Below the pieces are notes generated by a model. The model had not been told where the DNA came from. It saw nothing but the letters and a program-made list of their open reading frames with translations, and made no database searches. 64,000 bases of DNA from Ureibacillus acetophenoni (lineage in GTDB: Bacteria; Bacillota; Bacilli; Bacillales_A; Planococcaceae), in NCBI RefSeq assembly GCF_900220965.1, contig NZ_OBQC01000009.1:62001-126000 (forward strand), read 5' to 3'. This document shows positions 7,162-16,339 of the stretch, piece by piece. Every line of letters begins with the position of its first letter. Within the stretch, counting starts at the first letter, position 1. A program made the position numbers and the translations under genes.

Positions 7162-9759
7162 TTGAATGCAACAGAATATTACCGAGAATCTGTACAAGAG
7201 GTTATGAAAGAATTGGATGTAACTGACCATGGATTAACAGATTATGAGGTTCGAATGAGGCATAAAAAGTACGGATATAACGAATTAAAAGAAGGAAAAC
7301 AGAAAAATGCAGTCCAAATATTTTTAGAGCAGTTCAATGACTTTTTAGTCATCATATTGATTGTAGCGGCTATTATATCAATGTTTCTTGGAGATATAGA
7401 TAGCTCGATCGTTATTTTAGTCGTCATTACCTTAAATGCTGTTCTAGGTACAGTTCAACATATTAAAGCGGAAAAATCTTTAAATAGTTTAAAAGAATTA
7501 GCAGCACCAATCTCAAAAGTATTAAGAGAAGGACGAGTCGTTGAAATTCCGTCAAAAGAGGTTGTTGTTGGAGATATTCTTATATTAGAGGCCGGGGATT
7601 TTATTAGTGCGGATGGTCGAGTGACTGAAAGCTACAATCTACAAATTAACGAAAGTTCACTTACGGGCGAATCACTGGCGATTCATAAAATGGTAAGTTC
7701 CATTCAGGAAGAAGAATTAGCACTTGGTGACCGAAAAAATATGGTGTTTTCAGGTAGTTTTGTTACAAATGGTCGTGGACAAGCTATCGTTACATCTATT
7801 GGTATGAATACTGAAATTGGTAAAATTGCTAGTTTACTAGATAGTGCGAAAGAGAAAAAAACACCTCTTCAAGTGAGTCTTGAACAGTTTGGAAAACGAC
7901 TTGCAATTGGGATTATTATCCTTTGTATTATCATATTTGCACTGGACATAATTCGCGGTCGTGAGCTAATTGATTCGTTTATGTTTGCGGTGTCTTTAGC
8001 TGTAGCAGCGATTCCAGAAGCATTAAGTTCCATTGTAACGATTGTTCTAGCCTTTGGAACACAAAATATGGCGAAAGAAAATGCCATTATGCGTAAATTA
8101 CATGCAGTTGAAAGTTTAGGTAGTGTTTCAATTATCTGTTCAGATAAAACAGGAACGCTCACTCAAAATAAAATGACGGTTCAGAAAGTACTTTTAGGTG
8201 AAGAAATTCTGTCATATGATCAGTTAAAACTAAACAAGGGGCTTCATCGAAAATTTGTGGATATGGCTTTATTATGTAATGATGCAATCATTGCAGATGG
8301 TAAACAAATAGGAGACCCGACCGAATTAGCCCTTGTAAATTTAGGGCATGAATATCAATTGAATGAGCAAATTGTGCGCGGACTTCATAGTCGAGTAGGT
8401 GAAATACCATTTGATTCAACACGAAAATTAATGAGTACTGTTAATAAAATGGGCAATCACTACGTCATGATTACAAAAGGTGCGATAGATGTACTTTTAC
8501 CTCACATTAGCAAAATTGAAACACCTAATGGTAGCCAAGCAATTAGAAAACAACATATTGATAAGATCCAAGAAGCAACTTATAGTTTTTCAAATGAAGG
8601 ACTCCGAGTTTTAGCCATTGCTTATAAAGAAGTATCTTCATCAAAAATAAGTGTACATGACGAAAATAATTTTACCTTTGTTGGGTTGGTTGCAATGATG
8701 GACCCACCTCGCGAGGAATCTGCTCAAGCAGTGGCGGATTGTATAGATGCGGGCATTAAACCTGTCATGATTACAGGTGATCATAAAATTACTGCCACAG
8801 CGATCGCAAAACAAATTGGTATTTTAAAAGATCCATCTGAAGCAATAGAAGGTAAAGAAATAGAAAAATTATCAGATAAAGAATTACGAGATAAAGTTGA
8901 AAACATTTCTGTGTATGCTCGTGTATCGCCAGAACATAAAATTCGGATTGTTAAGGCTTGGCAGGAAAAAGGTCATGTTGTTGCAATGACGGGTGACGGG
9001 GTAAATGATGCACCAGCTTTAAAACAATCAGATATTGGTGTAGCAATGGGGAAAACAGGAACAGAAGTAGCAAAAGATGCTTCCTCAATGATCTTAACCG
9101 ATGATAATTTCTTAACGATTGTAAGAGCAATCTCCAACGGTCGAAGCATTTACGCGAATATTAAAAATTCAATTATGTTCTTATTATCCGGAAATGCAGG
9201 AGCAATTTTTGTAGTTCTTTTTGCAACAATATTTGCACTGCCTGTCCCATTCGCACCTGAGCATTTATTGTTTATAAATTTATTGACAGATAGTTTACCA
9301 GCGATTGCAATTGGTTTAGAGCGACACAATAGAAAAATCATGAAAGAAAAACCGCGGAATATTCATGAACCGTTGTTAAATAAAAAATTTGTTTCCCAAG
9401 TAGCATTCGAGGGGACCGTGATTGGGGTAGTTACCGTTATTGCATTCCAAATCGGATTATCGACCGGTGATCCAGTTGTAGGTACTACAATGGCTTTTGC
9501 AACGCTATGTTTATCGAGATTATTCCATGGATTTAACTGTCGTTCAGAACAATCTATTTTTAAAATTGGTATTTTCTCAAACTTAACTGTTTGGATCGCC
9601 TTCTTAATCGGTTTTACACTGTTAAACTTAGTACTCATTACAGGATTGTTTGAATCAGCAGTGTTAAACCATTTACAATTATTAACGGTTTATGGGTTAG
9701 CGATCATACCATTAATTGTCATTCAACTTGATAAACTATTCTTTAGAAGAAGTGAATAG
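7162..9759 (+). CDS. P-type ATPase, Ca2+-transporting type IIA (SERCA/PMR1-like)
   Basis: An 865-residue cation pump that exports Ca2+ at the expense of ATP. Visible parts in order: actuator TGES (168-171), M4 PEAL (285-288), phosphorylation site DKTGTLT (D328), nucleotide-site KGA (about 439-441), and TGDGVNDAP (610-618). Against SERCA, the site II residues in M4 (Glu of PEAL) and M6 (Asn and Asp of INLLTDSLPA) are present, but the M5 glutamate of site I is replaced (NAGA), suggesting one ion per cycle. The start is TTG at 7162, chosen because AGGAGGGG lies five bases upstream; no ATG fits as well. The neighbouring YtaF-like protein with an EF-hand-like loop supports a calcium role. Mn2+ transport is possible. 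Confidence 0.9.
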   Translation: MNATEYYRESVQEVMKELDVTDHGLTDYEVRMRHKKYGYNELKEGKQKNAVQIFLEQFNDFLVIILIVAAIISMFLGDIDSSIVILVVITLNAVLGTVQHIKAEKSLNSLKELAAPISKVLREGRVVEIPSKEVVVGDILILEAGDFISADGRVTESYNLQINESSLTGESLAIHKMVSSIQEEELALGDRKNMVFSGSFVTNGRGQAIVTSIGMNTEIGKIASLLDSAKEKKTPLQVSLEQFGKRLAIGIIILCIIIFALDIIRGRELIDSFMFAVSLAVAAIPEALSSIVTIVLAFGTQNMAKENAIMRKLHAVESLGSVSIICSDKTGTLTQNKMTVQKVLLGEEILSYDQLKLNKGLHRKFVDMALLCNDAIIADGKQIGDPTELALVNLGHEYQLNEQIVRGLHSRVGEIPFDSTRKLMSTVNKMGNHYVMITKGAIDVLLPHISKIETPNGSQAIRKQHIDKIQEATYSFSNEGLRVLAIAYKEVSSSKISVHDENNFTFVGLVAMMDPPREESAQAVADCIDAGIKPVMITGDHKITATAIAKQIGILKDPSEAIEGKEIEKLSDKELRDKVENISVYARVSPEHKIRIVKAWQEKGHVVAMTGDGVNDAPALKQSDIGVAMGKTGTEVAKDASSMILTDDNFLTIVRAISNGRSIYANIKNSIMFLLSGNAGAIFVVLFATIFALPVPFAPEHLLFINLLTDSLPAIAIGLERHNRKIMKEKPRNIHEPLLNKKFVSQVAFEGTVIGVVTVIAFQIGLSTGDPVVGTTMAFATLCLSRLFHGFNCRSEQSIFKIGIFSNLTVWIAFLIGFTLLNLVLITGLFESAVLNHLQLLTVYGLAIIPLIVIQLDKLFFRRSE

Positions 9760-9766
9760 ACGCAGT

Positions 9767-9803
9767 AAAAGGTCAACCTGGTTTTTCATCAGGCTGACCT
9801 TTT
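9767..9803. terminator. Bidirectional terminator between the ATPase and GNAT genes
   Basis: A 14-bp stem (AAAAGGTCAACCTG against CAGGCTGACCTTTT) with A and T runs on its two sides, between convergent genes. Confidence 0.8.
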
Positions 9804-9829
9804 ACCTTTAAGCAAGTGTTTGATAGAAT

Positions 9830-10405
9830 TTATAACTTTAATAAAACTTTTTCAAATCTTTCCTTCACTTCATTCCACTCTTCGACAATGATACTGTACA
9901 TAACCGTATGGCGAATGATGCCTTCTTTACGGACCATATGATTACGTAAAATACCTTCTTTTACTGCACCAATTCGCTCAATGGCTTTTTGTGAACGAAT
10001 ATTTTCATGTCCAGTTTTAATTTGAATTCGTTGCATCCCAAAATGTTCGAATCCATATTTCAATAGTAGATACTTACAATTTGTATTTATATTTGTACGC
10101 CAAACGCTAGGAGTTAACCATGTTGAGCCAATTTCTAATCGTTTATGTTGTAAAGAAATATCCATATAAGTTGTTGCACCGACTACTTGCCCCGTGCTCT
10201 GTTCAATAATGACAAATACATAATCGGTTTTGGCTTCACGTTTTTTAATTCCATCTTGCACGTATTGTATGACACTTTCCTTAGTTAACAGTTCAACAGA
10301 CATATGCTCCCAAATCATTGAATCAGCAGCTGCTTTAAAAATTCCCTCTATGTGTGAGTGGTTAATCGGTTCCAGTCTTACGATTTCGTTTTGCAAAACT
10401 TCCAT
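9830..10405 (-). CDS. GNAT-family N-acetyltransferase (RimJ/RimL-like)
   Basis: This 191-residue protein has the GNAT fold of the RimJ/RimL-like group, which transfers acetyl from acetyl-CoA to amino groups. The order of segments is typical: the N-terminal IVRLEPI strand, VGATTYMDIS then LEIGSTWL for the central sheet, and the C-terminal ENIRSQKAIERIGAVKEGILRNH, the region that closes over CoA. I place the start at the ATG at 10405, preceded by AAAGGTGG at good spacing. An earlier in-frame ATG at 10456 would add 17 residues without a good ribosome binding site. The substrate is unknown. Confidence 0.85.
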   Translation of the reverse strand: MEVLQNEIVRLEPINHSHIEGIFKAAADSMIWEHMSVELLTKESVIQYVQDGIKKREAKTDYVFVIIEQSTGQVVGATTYMDISLQHKRLEIGSTWLTPSVWRTNINTNCKYLLLKYGFEHFGMQRIQIKTGHENIRSQKAIERIGAVKEGILRNHMVRKEGIIRHTVMYSIIVEEWNEVKERFEKVLLKL

Positions 10406-10784
10406 AAATAGTCCACCTTTTAATAAGATTTGCATTTCATGTTTTAATAATGACAAATATAATAGAAATAATAAATAGTAAATTCAAAATTATCAGATTG
10501 AAATAATATATTAGTTAGGAATAGAGAAAAATACTATTTCAATGTAAACCCACTTTGAAGATTTCGAAAAGAATTATTTCTTAAGGGATGAGAGAATTTA
10601 TTAGTACATCAAATGCATTTGGATTATTATAAATGAGGAAGATTGGTGTCTTTCTTTTTTCTGAATTTGCCCGCATTTAACATATTATTTGTATTATAAT
10701 AGTTAATACAGAATATATTAGAAGAGGGTATTAAATTTATATATGTTCAGTTTAATCTATTAACTATTTTGGGATGTGTGTTAC
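10406..10784. other. Divergent intergenic region
   Basis: This 379-bp AT-rich spacer separates divergent genes. A TATAAT at 10695-10700 could be the -10 of the phosphatase gene, but I see no well-placed -35. No repeats or structured RNA were recognised. Confidence 0.5.
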
Positions 10785-11549
10785 ATGGAGAAAGTTTTTG
10801 TCATAGGAGATATTCATGGGAACTATGAATTACTAGAAAACATTTTAACCAAATGGAATTCTGAAGATGAACAGCTTGTGTTCCTTGGTGATTATATCGA
10901 TCGTGGGCCAGATAGTTTGAAAGTGTTAAGAAAAGTGATGGATTTAACTAAAAATCATGGAGCTATCGCTCTTAGTGGTAATCACGAACAAATCTTTCTG
11001 TATTGGCTTAACAGTCCTGAAAAAACTTCCGAATTTTACTTCCACGAAAAAGTCGGTGGTATTGAAATGATACATAGTTTGTACCCAGATTTGAAGGAAA
11101 ATATAATACTTAGTAATGTGAATGTTGTAGAGCTGGCATCGAAGGTTAAAGGTGAGTTTTCAGCGGAAATTGATTTTATTAAAAATCTAAAAATATATCA
11201 CCCTTGGAACGAATTTTTATTTGTCCATGCGGGCATTGATGTTCATGTAAAAGATTTCAAGCAGACAAAAGTAGAAAATTTTTATTGGATTCGCGAAGAG
11301 TTTCATAAAACTCCTCATTTGGCGAAGGAAATTGTTGTTTTTGGACACACGCCCACAGTAAATTTAAATGAAGACAAAAACAATAACGTTTGGATTTCTC
11401 CTTGTCGTAAGAAAATTGGGATTGATGGCGGAGTCATATACGAAAGTGGCCAACTACATGGAATTGTCTTAACGAGAGATTCAAATGAGCATACTGTCTA
11501 TGCTACAAAAAGAGATGAAGATGTATTTTCATATACGATTAAAATATAA
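10785..11549 (+). CDS. PPP-family metallophosphatase (serine/threonine phosphatase or Ap4A hydrolase-like)
   Basis: A 254-residue calcineurin-like phosphoesterase. All metal-site motifs are visible: GDIHGN near the N-terminus, GDYIDRG, GNHE, then VHAGID and VFGHTP. These hold the two metals and the catalytic histidine. The set is that of PPP-type protein phosphatases and symmetrical dinucleoside tetraphosphatases (PrpE and ApaH relatives). The start is taken as ATG 10785, about eight bases after GGGATG; an in-frame GTG at 10776 overlaps that site. It is monocistronic. The natural substrate cannot be decided from sequence. Confidence 0.88.
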   Translation: MEKVFVIGDIHGNYELLENILTKWNSEDEQLVFLGDYIDRGPDSLKVLRKVMDLTKNHGAIALSGNHEQIFLYWLNSPEKTSEFYFHEKVGGIEMIHSLYPDLKENIILSNVNVVELASKVKGEFSAEIDFIKNLKIYHPWNEFLFVHAGIDVHVKDFKQTKVENFYWIREEFHKTPHLAKEIVVFGHTPTVNLNEDKNNNVWISPCRKKIGIDGGVIYESGQLHGIVLTRDSNEHTVYATKRDEDVFSYTIKI

Positions 11550-11584
11550 GGCACTTCTAATTTTTTGTAGAAGTGCCTTTTCTT
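11548..11584. terminator. Bidirectional terminator
   Basis: A 12-bp perfect stem (AAGGCACTTCTA against TAGAAGTGCCTT) followed by T-rich sequence. It serves the phosphatase gene and probably the convergent YdjG-like gene. Confidence 0.82.
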
Positions 11585-11594
11585 ATGGATTTGA

Positions 11595-12704
11595 TTAAAT
11601 ATAACCTTCATTATTAAGATATAAGAAGATTCCAACTGCAATTAACCCAAGTAAGACAGCAAATGCGACTTTAATAGGTGAAATCGGTGATTGCCCACCA
11701 ACTTTTCCAGTTTGTCCATTGACCATAAACTGATATATTTTTTCTTTATATTTAAATGAAGACAACCATAACGGAAGCATTAAATATTTATATTTTACCT
11801 TTGAATGGACCGTTGAAATTTGAAGATTAGCGACTTTATCTGCAAAATGCCGTTGTCTAATATGGCTATCAATTTCACTTCTTAGTCGTGAATGGATTTC
11901 TTGTTTTGCCTGTTCCCATCCTTCTTCTAATCCAACACTATACCGCTCTGCAATATATCCATGTAGGAAGTCTTTGTTAAAGGTAAGGGATTGATGAGTC
12001 CCAAAAGGCTCTACTTGTTTAAGAATACGATCATTGTAACGTTTGGAAGCACGAACAAGATGGTCGTCTATAAATCTTTCATAGGTTCCGCTCGTATGGT
12101 ACCAATCTGTTACTGTCCGAGTTTTTCCATCTTTATCAGAAACTGTTCGATTTTTCCCGTATCGAGCTGAGTACTTTGTTCGTGTTTTTGAATCGAATGT
12201 CCAATAAGGTAAATAAACACCAGAAAAAGCATCCGCTTTTGCCGATCGTTTTGCTTCGTTAGGAGCGAACCATTTTCTTTTAATCCATTTTCGGAAGTTA
12301 CTATTTGCCTGTTCTTTTGTAACGGCAAATGGAATGATGCCATTAGGTTCCAATGAGTTTTCAGCAGCAGCTTCCATTACATGGTTGGAGCCACAATAGG
12401 GACAAACATTGGCAACTTCAAGGGCATCATATATCATTTCAGCCGCACAGGCATCACATATGACGACCTTCTTTTCTTTTCCCCATTCAAAACTTTTTTG
12501 TGCTTCAGCTTGGTGAAAATCTAACTCTTGTGCAAATTGATCTTCTATTGAATCAGGCTGATCAATTTCTTCTTCGTATCCACAAAAGGAACAGTGTAGT
12601 TTTCCTGATTCGGGATTGAACTGAATGGAGGCACCACAGGTAGGGCATTTTGCATCATGTTCATCAACTTCTTTTAAATACTCTTCTTGCCGTTCATTGG
12701 ACAT
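11595..12704 (-). CDS. ydjG: YdjG-like zinc-ribbon membrane protein
   Basis: A 369-residue protein with two N-terminal zinc ribbons (CPTCG with CSFCG, then CDAC with CPYCG), a long central domain with YLPYWTFDS, and one membrane helix near the C-terminus (about residues 345-363). This matches B. subtilis YdjG, sometimes labelled PriA-like because of the ribbons. In B. subtilis YdjG, YdjH and the SPFH protein YdjI are encoded with PspA under SigW and act together at the membrane. Here the gene lies 14 bp downstream of the YdjI homologue, so the two are co-transcribed. Neither pspA nor ydjH is adjacent. The biochemical role is unknown. Confidence 0.75.
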   Translation of the reverse strand: MSNERQEEYLKEVDEHDAKCPTCGASIQFNPESGKLHCSFCGYEEEIDQPDSIEDQFAQELDFHQAEAQKSFEWGKEKKVVICDACAAEMIYDALEVANVCPYCGSNHVMEAAAENSLEPNGIIPFAVTKEQANSNFRKWIKRKWFAPNEAKRSAKADAFSGVYLPYWTFDSKTRTKYSARYGKNRTVSDKDGKTRTVTDWYHTSGTYERFIDDHLVRASKRYNDRILKQVEPFGTHQSLTFNKDFLHGYIAERYSVGLEEGWEQAKQEIHSRLRSEIDSHIRQRHFADKVANLQISTVHSKVKYKYLMLPLWLSSFKYKEKIYQFMVNGQTGKVGGQSPISPIKVAFAVLLGLIAVGIFLYLNNEGYI

Positions 12705-12718
12705 GAGTGCGTGCCTCC

Positions 12719-14044
12719 TTACTTATGATCATTTTCATTTATGACATCGCCACATTCAGGACAGAATTTAGGTGATAGTGAAGAATCTTGTGGCTCCCAG
12801 CCGCATTTATCACATACGATTTTTTTATTCGATGGTTTAGGTGTACCACATTCCATACAAAACTTACCTTTGTTGACCGTTCCACATTGACAAGTCCATG
12901 AATCATCAACTGGCTTTTTTGACCCACATTCAGAACAGAAATTTCCTATGTTTTCCTGTCCGCATGAACATTTCCATGTGTTTGCTGAAGGGGGAGTTGA
13001 AGTTGGTTGTTGTGAAGCTTGCTGCTGAGTTTGTTGTTCTTGCCCCATTGCGAAAAGATTACCCGCATTTAAGCCACCTGCTTGCTGGGCCATGTTCATA
13101 CCAGCGAAGCCAACAAATGCGCCGCCTTTATTTTCCGCTGCTTTACGCATTGCATCACTTTGAGCATCAACTAATGTTGCTCCAGCCATTGTCGGATTAC
13201 GGAAAACAGCACTTCTTTGTAGCTGTTTAATCATGTTTTCATCTTCTTCTGATGCTTTGACAGAGTTAATACCAAAGGATACAATTTCAATTCCTCGAAT
13301 TTGTCCCCATTTATCTGAAAGAACTTCATTTAACAGTTTTGCCAGTTCTAATGTATGTCCTGGTAATTCACTATAACGAATACCACTTGCAGAAATTTTA
13401 GCAAAAGCTGGTTGAAGAGCAGTTAATAGTTCGGAACGAAGCTGTCCTTCAATTGAAGATCGTTTGAATTCATCCTCCACATTTCCAGAAACATTTGTAT
13501 AGAAAAGAATTGGATCGATAATTTTATATGAATACTCACCATGACAACGAATGGAAATATCAATGTCTAGTCCGATGTTACGATCGATTACTCTAAAAGG
13601 AATCGGTGTAGGTGTGCCATATTTGTTTCCAGGGATTTCTTTCTTATTAAAGAAATACACACGTTGATCTTTTCCTGGCTCGCCACCGAATGCAAATCGT
13701 TTTCCAAATTCCTCAAAGCTTCTTTTAATGGATTCACTTAAATCGCCATAGAAAATACTTGGCTCTGTTGAAGTATCGTAAACGAACTCACCAGGTTCTG
13801 AACAAAACTCAACAATTTTCCCTTGCTCAACGATAATCATACATTGGCCTTCGTTCACAGCAATGATTGATCCGTCTGAGATTATGTTAGTACTTCCTTT
13901 TCGATTGGAACTTCGTTTACCAGTACGTTTTTTCCCTTTTGTGATTAAAATGTCAGCAGGTATAGCTTCGCAATAGAAATAATCTCTCCATTGGTCTGCC
14001 AGTACACCAGATAGTGCACCAACCCCAGCTTTTAATAATCCCAT
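12719..14044 (-). CDS. ydjI: YdjI-like SPFH-domain protein with C-terminal zinc ribbons
   Basis: A 441-residue SPFH (stomatin/flotillin-like) protein. The N-terminal part (about 1-310) carries the domain, with AVNEGQCMIIVEQGKIVEFCSEPGEF as its opening region split across strands. A Gln/Ala-rich linker follows, then three CxxC-type zinc ribbons (residues about 357-437: CSCG/CSECG, CQCG/CMECG, CDKCG/CPECG). In B. subtilis YdjI helps place PspA at the membrane. GGAGGG precedes the ATG. It is the first gene of the pair with the YdjG homologue. Promoter elements for SigW are not evident to me. Confidence 0.8.
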   Translation of the reverse strand: MGLLKAGVGALSGVLADQWRDYFYCEAIPADILITKGKKRTGKRSSNRKGSTNIISDGSIIAVNEGQCMIIVEQGKIVEFCSEPGEFVYDTSTEPSIFYGDLSESIKRSFEEFGKRFAFGGEPGKDQRVYFFNKKEIPGNKYGTPTPIPFRVIDRNIGLDIDISIRCHGEYSYKIIDPILFYTNVSGNVEDEFKRSSIEGQLRSELLTALQPAFAKISASGIRYSELPGHTLELAKLLNEVLSDKWGQIRGIEIVSFGINSVKASEEDENMIKQLQRSAVFRNPTMAGATLVDAQSDAMRKAAENKGGAFVGFAGMNMAQQAGGLNAGNLFAMGQEQQTQQQASQQPTSTPPSANTWKCSCGQENIGNFCSECGSKKPVDDSWTCQCGTVNKGKFCMECGTPKPSNKKIVCDKCGWEPQDSSLSPKFCPECGDVINENDHK

Positions 14045-14077
14045 CCCAGAATCCCTCCAAATAATTATTTTTATCTA

Positions 14078-14290
14078 TTCAGTTAATGTACGTAAAACTC
14101 CCCCCTTAAGATTCAATAGATCATAAAGATAGGTGGTAGAAAACGGACACTAACAATCCGATTGGTTGCAGACTAAAAACGCCACGTCCTGTGGCAACGT
14201 CTGCATGACCCACATCCTGTGGGCCCCAACTAGCCATCAGATGAATACAGGGATGCCCACCTGATGGAAGTTTCGCTTTATGAAACCATT
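14078..14290. repeat. Dispersed structured element, copy 1
   Basis: This block shares many segments in the same order with 26575-26755: AAGATTCAATAG, CGCCTGCATGACCCA-like, TCCTGTGGG, CCATCAGA and AGATGGAAGTTTC. It contains three hairpins: GCCAC/GTGGC around 14181-14195, CCCACA/TGTGGG around 14209-14223, and CCATCAG/CTGATGG around 14234-14267. On the minus strand it lies in the leader region of the YdjI-like gene; on the plus strand it is upstream of the FemAB-like gene. The rest of 14045-14555 is AT-rich with no other element recognised. Confidence 0.7.
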
Positions 14291-14555
14291 ATACTATTGT
14301 TTTTATTGAAATTTTCTAAAGAATGATTAAACCTCTCAAGTTTTTCCAAAAACTATGGTTTTTAAATATGAAGAAGAAGAAAATCTATCAGCTAAGTTCT
14401 AAAAATAATTTTTAAGAATATATTTTTATAGAAGATTTTATGTTTATTAATTAGATTTATTGATGTGGAAAGATAATACAATTGTTTTCATTGTAATAAT
14501 ACTATTATTTCCAGGGAAATAAGAACAAGTATCGACATTATAAGGAGGAGATTAT

Positions 14556-15269
14556 ATGTTGCAAATTCATAGAAACTTTCTAACAATACCAACGAATGAT
14601 ATTTATTTTGAAAATAAGAAAGGTAAAAGTAGATATAAAGCAAAACTATCTTGGTATACTCATCGATTAAAACCTAGTCGTCGATTAAAGAGTAAACAGA
14701 CCATTCATGTTAACTTGCAGCAAGAAGAATTAACTCTCATTAATAATCTCCCTAACCAAACGAATGATATTCTATTTGAATATAGTAAAGAAAAGTTTAA
14801 AATCGTTTCATTACCAAGTCCCTCCAATGAGCAATTAAGAGATTTTCAACGATTTTTTAATGAACATACAAATGAAGAGAAGTTGAACCGCTCAAAATTT
14901 CAATCGTTATTATCTCTCCGCGATCAAAAAGCACTATGTTTAACTAAAATTGAAAATGAAGATAATGAAACTCTATGCTATCGAATCTATGTAGTAGATG
15001 GACAAAATGCTCTACTTTTATACGCCTCTAATACGAATATGGAGGAATCAACCCAATCAAACCTAATCCTATGTTGGGAAAATATAAATATGTTCAGGAA
15101 GTTAGGGTACTTAATCTATGACTTCGGTGGAATAGATTACGAACAACCAAAACGATTGACCGATTATTTTGGCGGCAGTGAAGTAACGGTATTTTCTGGA
15201 TATATTGCGAAGTCACCTATTTTGAAAATGATTGCCAAAATAAGTCAATGGAGAGAAGAGAAAATATAG
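14556..15269 (+). CDS. FemAB/GNAT-fold protein of unknown function
   Basis: A 237-residue protein preceded by a strong AAGGAGGAG site. The C-terminal part resembles the GNAT-like fold of FemAB and Acetyltransf_6 proteins: a helix with LGYLIYDFGGID, then a segment ending TDYFGGSEVTVFSGYI, comparable to the family's YDFGG and FKxGFGG blocks. The N-terminal half is basic and diverged. There is no signal peptide or clear membrane helix. It is flanked by terminators or spacers and appears monocistronic. Transfer of an aminoacyl or acyl group is a guess from fold; the substrate is unknown. Confidence 0.6.
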   Translation: MLQIHRNFLTIPTNDIYFENKKGKSRYKAKLSWYTHRLKPSRRLKSKQTIHVNLQQEELTLINNLPNQTNDILFEYSKEKFKIVSLPSPSNEQLRDFQRFFNEHTNEEKLNRSKFQSLLSLRDQKALCLTKIENEDNETLCYRIYVVDGQNALLLYASNTNMEESTQSNLILCWENINMFRKLGYLIYDFGGIDYEQPKRLTDYFGGSEVTVFSGYIAKSPILKMIAKISQWREEKI

Positions 15270-15378
15270 ATGGATTTGCTTTTGCCCTTGGACAAATCTA
15301 TTTCCAAAAGTACACACCTAACTTTAAGTTTCATAATTTGTTATAATAATAGGACTACATGTTAGAAAGGGTTTTATT

Positions 15379-16266
15379 ATGACAAAGAAACCACATTTGT
15401 TAGTTGTAGATGGTATGGCATTATTATTCCGATCATTTTTTGCTTCAAGTGCAATGGGGCATTATATACGTTTAGAAGATGGAACACCAACGAATGGAGT
15501 ACAAGGATTTGCAAGACATGTCTTAACTGCTCAAAGTCTTATGAAGCCAACACATCTTGCCGTTTGTTGGGATATGGGTGCACAAACATTCCGTAATGAA
15601 TTGTTCGATGGATATAAAGCAAATCGTCCAGCACCACCAGAAGAAATGCTTCCTCAATTTGATATGGCGAAAGAAGTTTCTGAACTAATTGGTTGGAAAA
15701 ACTTCGGTGTAGAGGGTATGGAAGCAGATGATACAATCGGTTCCATGGTAGAAAAGTGGAAAGATGACGCAGATATAACAATTATTAGTGGAGATAAGGA
15801 TTTACTGCAACTGTTAAATCCAGCGACAACGATCGCGTTTACAAAAAAAGGATATACAGAATACGATGTATACACGGAAGAGCGCTTTAAAGAGGAATAC
15901 CAAATCGAACCGCAGCAATTTGCGTTTGTGAAAGCTTTCATGGGCGATTCTAGTGACGGCTATCCTGGCGTTAAAGGGATTGGACCTAAAACGGCATTAC
16001 AACTAATCCAAAACTTCGGTTCAATAGACGAGGTATTAAATAATTTAGACCAATTAAAACCAGCTCAAAGAACAAAGATTGCCGATAATGTTGACATGTT
16101 AAAACTTTCTTATCAATTAGCAACAATTGAAACAGGCATGCAAATTGACGCTAGTTTAGAAGATTTGGAGTTAGAAGATTATTCAACAGAGCGTTTTGAA
16201 GAACTGGAACAAAGAGGCTTTAGATTAATCGTAAAACACGCAAAATCATTATATTCGTTTGCATAA
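15379..16266 (+). CDS. ypcP: 5'-3' exonuclease / flap endonuclease YpcP
   Basis: A 295-residue stand-alone version of the PolI 5'-nuclease domain, matching B. subtilis YpcP in length. It cleaves 5' flaps and RNA primers during lagging-strand maturation and repair. Acidic metal-site residues appear in VDGMALLFR, AVCWDMGAQTFR (with GYKANRP), MEADDTIG and ISGDKDLLQL. The H3TH DNA-binding segment follows (DSSDGYPGVKGIGPKTALQL). An AAAGG site precedes the ATG. It has its own terminator. Confidence 0.93.
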   Translation: MTKKPHLLVVDGMALLFRSFFASSAMGHYIRLEDGTPTNGVQGFARHVLTAQSLMKPTHLAVCWDMGAQTFRNELFDGYKANRPAPPEEMLPQFDMAKEVSELIGWKNFGVEGMEADDTIGSMVEKWKDDADITIISGDKDLLQLLNPATTIAFTKKGYTEYDVYTEERFKEEYQIEPQQFAFVKAFMGDSSDGYPGVKGIGPKTALQLIQNFGSIDEVLNNLDQLKPAQRTKIADNVDMLKLSYQLATIETGMQIDASLEDLELEDYSTERFEELEQRGFRLIVKHAKSLYSFA

Positions 16267-16271
16267 AAATA

Positions 16272-16314
16272 TAGGGTGTTTTGATAGATTTGGGCTATCA
16301 AAACACCCTTTTTG
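16272..16314 (+). terminator. Rho-independent terminator of ypcP
   Basis: A perfect 14-bp stem (GGGTGTTTTGATAG against CTATCAAAACACCC) followed by five T. Confidence 0.92.
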
Positions 16315-16339
16315 TTATTTAGGTATGCCGTTCTATGTG

